Assembly (NCBI GenBank): GCA_025093985.1
Contig: JACAAK010000003.1
Span: forward strand, 3,224,001-3,288,000
From: Calvatia gigantea
Lineage: Eukaryota; Basidiomycota; Agaricomycetes; Agaricales; Lycoperdaceae
Reading direction: 5' to 3'
DNA: 64,000 nt
Part shown: one piece after another, positions 62,734 to 64,000 of the stretch
Position numbering within the stretch: the stretch's first letter is position 1
Layout of the letters: each line of letters opens with the position of its first letter
Translations under genes and position numbers: made by a program
The notes under the pieces: generated by a model
Told to the model about the DNA's origin: nothing
Seen by the model: the letters and a program-made list of their open reading frames with translations, nothing else
Databases searched by the model: none

Positions 62734-64000
62734 ATGGCTCATCCAGATACTTCCTCCCTTCCAGACATCGACTCTAAGCCTTCACAAAAAAAGCCAAGAC
62801 ATCGTCACTCACCCGCACAGCTTGCTGCCCTCAATGAACTCTTTGACCAGGACGAGCATCCCCCTCTCGAGCTGCGCTCGGCTCTGGCAAGACGCTTAGG
62901 AATGCAAGTGCCACTGATCCTGACTCCACACCTCGTATATTGACTGAATTCGCAGGGAGACGAAAACCGTCAACGCTTGGTTCCAAAACAAGAGAGCATC
63001 CACTAAAAAACGCTCTAAAGTGGCTCCATCATTGGATGTCCCCTCTACCAATCCAATGCCGAGTCAACATCCCCCCTCATCATATCCCCCACACCGTCCG
63101 GGATACGATGATTATCAGGACGAGGACTACCCTCCACCTCCAAGCGCTCCATATAGTCGGGCCTCATCTGTCTTACCTCTTGATGATCCTTCATTTTACT
63201 ACGCCAATAGCACGGGTCCCACCTATTCCATGGCGGAAGGCGACTCAATGACTCGCCATATACAAGCTCAGCTTTCCCCAGAACAGGCTGAGGAACTCAA
63301 GAGATTGTACATTATCAACTCCCGCCCCTCTGCTGAGGAGAGGCAAGCCCTCGCTGAACGCATAGGAATGTGAGTGCTATATTAACAGCTGTCAATCGCT
63401 TAGAGTAAATTTGACGGAACGGTTTCGCTTAATCAGGCGATATCAAAGCATAACAAATTGGTTTCAAAATCAGCGCAGCTCGGCCAAGAGGGACGACAAA
63501 ACAAAATTTCCCATTTCTTCGAAAGCTCCCCCCGAGTACTCCCACGACATGTGGCAATATTCTGGTTTCCCGCCACCAACACAACACCCTTCATTACCCG
63601 TCCCACCTATGCCTATTCAGCCCCCTTCCCTCGCACATCAAAACCTACGGCGGTCGCCTAGTCTCCCACCCATAGATGACAGTTTGCCGCGGAGAATGTA
63701 CCCTCGCCGGAGTACTACTCCATATGGCAGCATGCCTATTTCGTTTTCCCGCCCCCGCCGTTCCCGACCGGAACCGTTCCAACTGGATGCCCTCAAAGAA
63801 CTCTTTCGGAAGACATCGTCCCCTACAATTGAAGAACGCTCTGCTCTTGCGCTTGAGATCGGCATGTTCGTCCCATTTCAGCTAATCACTACTTAATCAC
63901 CGTTTGCTGACATGATCAACTAATCAGGGACGTCGGCAAAGTAACAAATTGGTTCCGGAATTTGCGTCAAACCACCCGGAAACGGGCAAAAAAATCGAGC
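62734..64000 (+). CDS. homeodomain transcription factor with three homeodomains (3' end beyond window)
   Basis: Nuclear DNA-binding protein, incomplete at the window edge. Three homeodomains are seen: the first from KKPRHRHSPAQLAALNELF to VNAWFQNKRASTKKR; the second from SPEQAEELKRLYIINSRPS to ITNWFQNQRSSAKR; the third from RPEPFQLDALKELFRKT to VTNWFRNLRQTTRKR. All keep the recognition-helix pattern W-F-x-N-x-R, so all should bind DNA. Linkers are Pro/Ser/Tyr-rich. Each homeodomain is split by an intron at the same codon (after the second base of Met in LGM/IGM): 62904-62955, 63370-63436 and 63866-63927. The first is GC-AG. Start at 62734 (MAHPDTSSLPDID). It is a TALE-independent, mushroom-type factor; not assigned to the A-mating-type HD1/HD2 pair. 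Confidence 0.87.

Noticed and set aside
62734..64000. Mating-type A locus homeodomain pair
   Set aside because: Mating-type HD genes are a divergent HD1/HD2 pair with one homeodomain each, usually near the MIP gene; here there is one gene with three homeodomains and no such neighbour.

Overview
This window is nuclear DNA of a fungus, almost certainly a mushroom-type basidiomycete (Agaricomycotina). The genes are dense and cut by many short introns (about 45-70 bases, GT-AG with a few GC-AG). The gene content is a fungal housekeeping set, and several families look basidiomycete-like. I see no bacterial, plasmid, phage, CRISPR or clear transposon sequence. Exon models below were built by hand from splice signals and family conservation, so each start and end is an inference unless stated.

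Layout. 0-9 kb: a 74-residue stand-alone dsRNA-binding protein, a 64-residue membrane microprotein, the spliceosomal pseudo-deubiquitinase SAD1/USP39, and a group of three mitochondrial-ribosome genes (RSM22, bL1m, mL40). 9-19 kb: COP9 signalosome subunit 2 and the PtdIns3P 5-kinase FAB1. 19-28 kb: TFIID subunit TAF2 with three C-terminal bromodomains, and ribosome-assembly factor LTV1. 28-35 kb: a HET-C protein, SEC14, mediator subunit MED11 and tubulin cofactor A. 35-45 kb: two related bHLH factors flanking a small multi-pass membrane protein and a 2.8-kb gene-poor stretch. 45-64 kb: a very large disordered protein of unknown function, a chitin synthase, casein kinase 1 (HRR25-like), gamma-COP, pantothenate kinase, and the first part of a homeodomain factor carrying three homeodomains.

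Gene organisation. Many neighbours are divergent over short shared promoters (SAD1/RSM22, TAF2/LTV1, SEC14/MED11, CSN2/FAB1) or convergent with very short gaps (MED11/TBCA 69 bases, FAB1/TAF2 112 bases). The genes do not form one pathway. There are loose themes: mitochondrial translation at 3-9 kb; membrane lipid and vesicle traffic (FAB1, SEC14, gamma-COP, HRR25, chitin synthase); and transcription (TAF2, MED11, bHLH pair, homeodomain protein).

Main caution. At least five places in conserved genes (two in FAB1, two in TAF2, one in LTV1) show a reading frame broken by a single base with no usable intron to explain it. The simplest reading is uncorrected indel errors in the assembly, but this cannot be settled from one sequence. 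The most biologically interesting items are the three-homeodomain protein with the same intron in each homeodomain, the TAF2-triple-bromodomain fusion, and the two microproteins at the left end.
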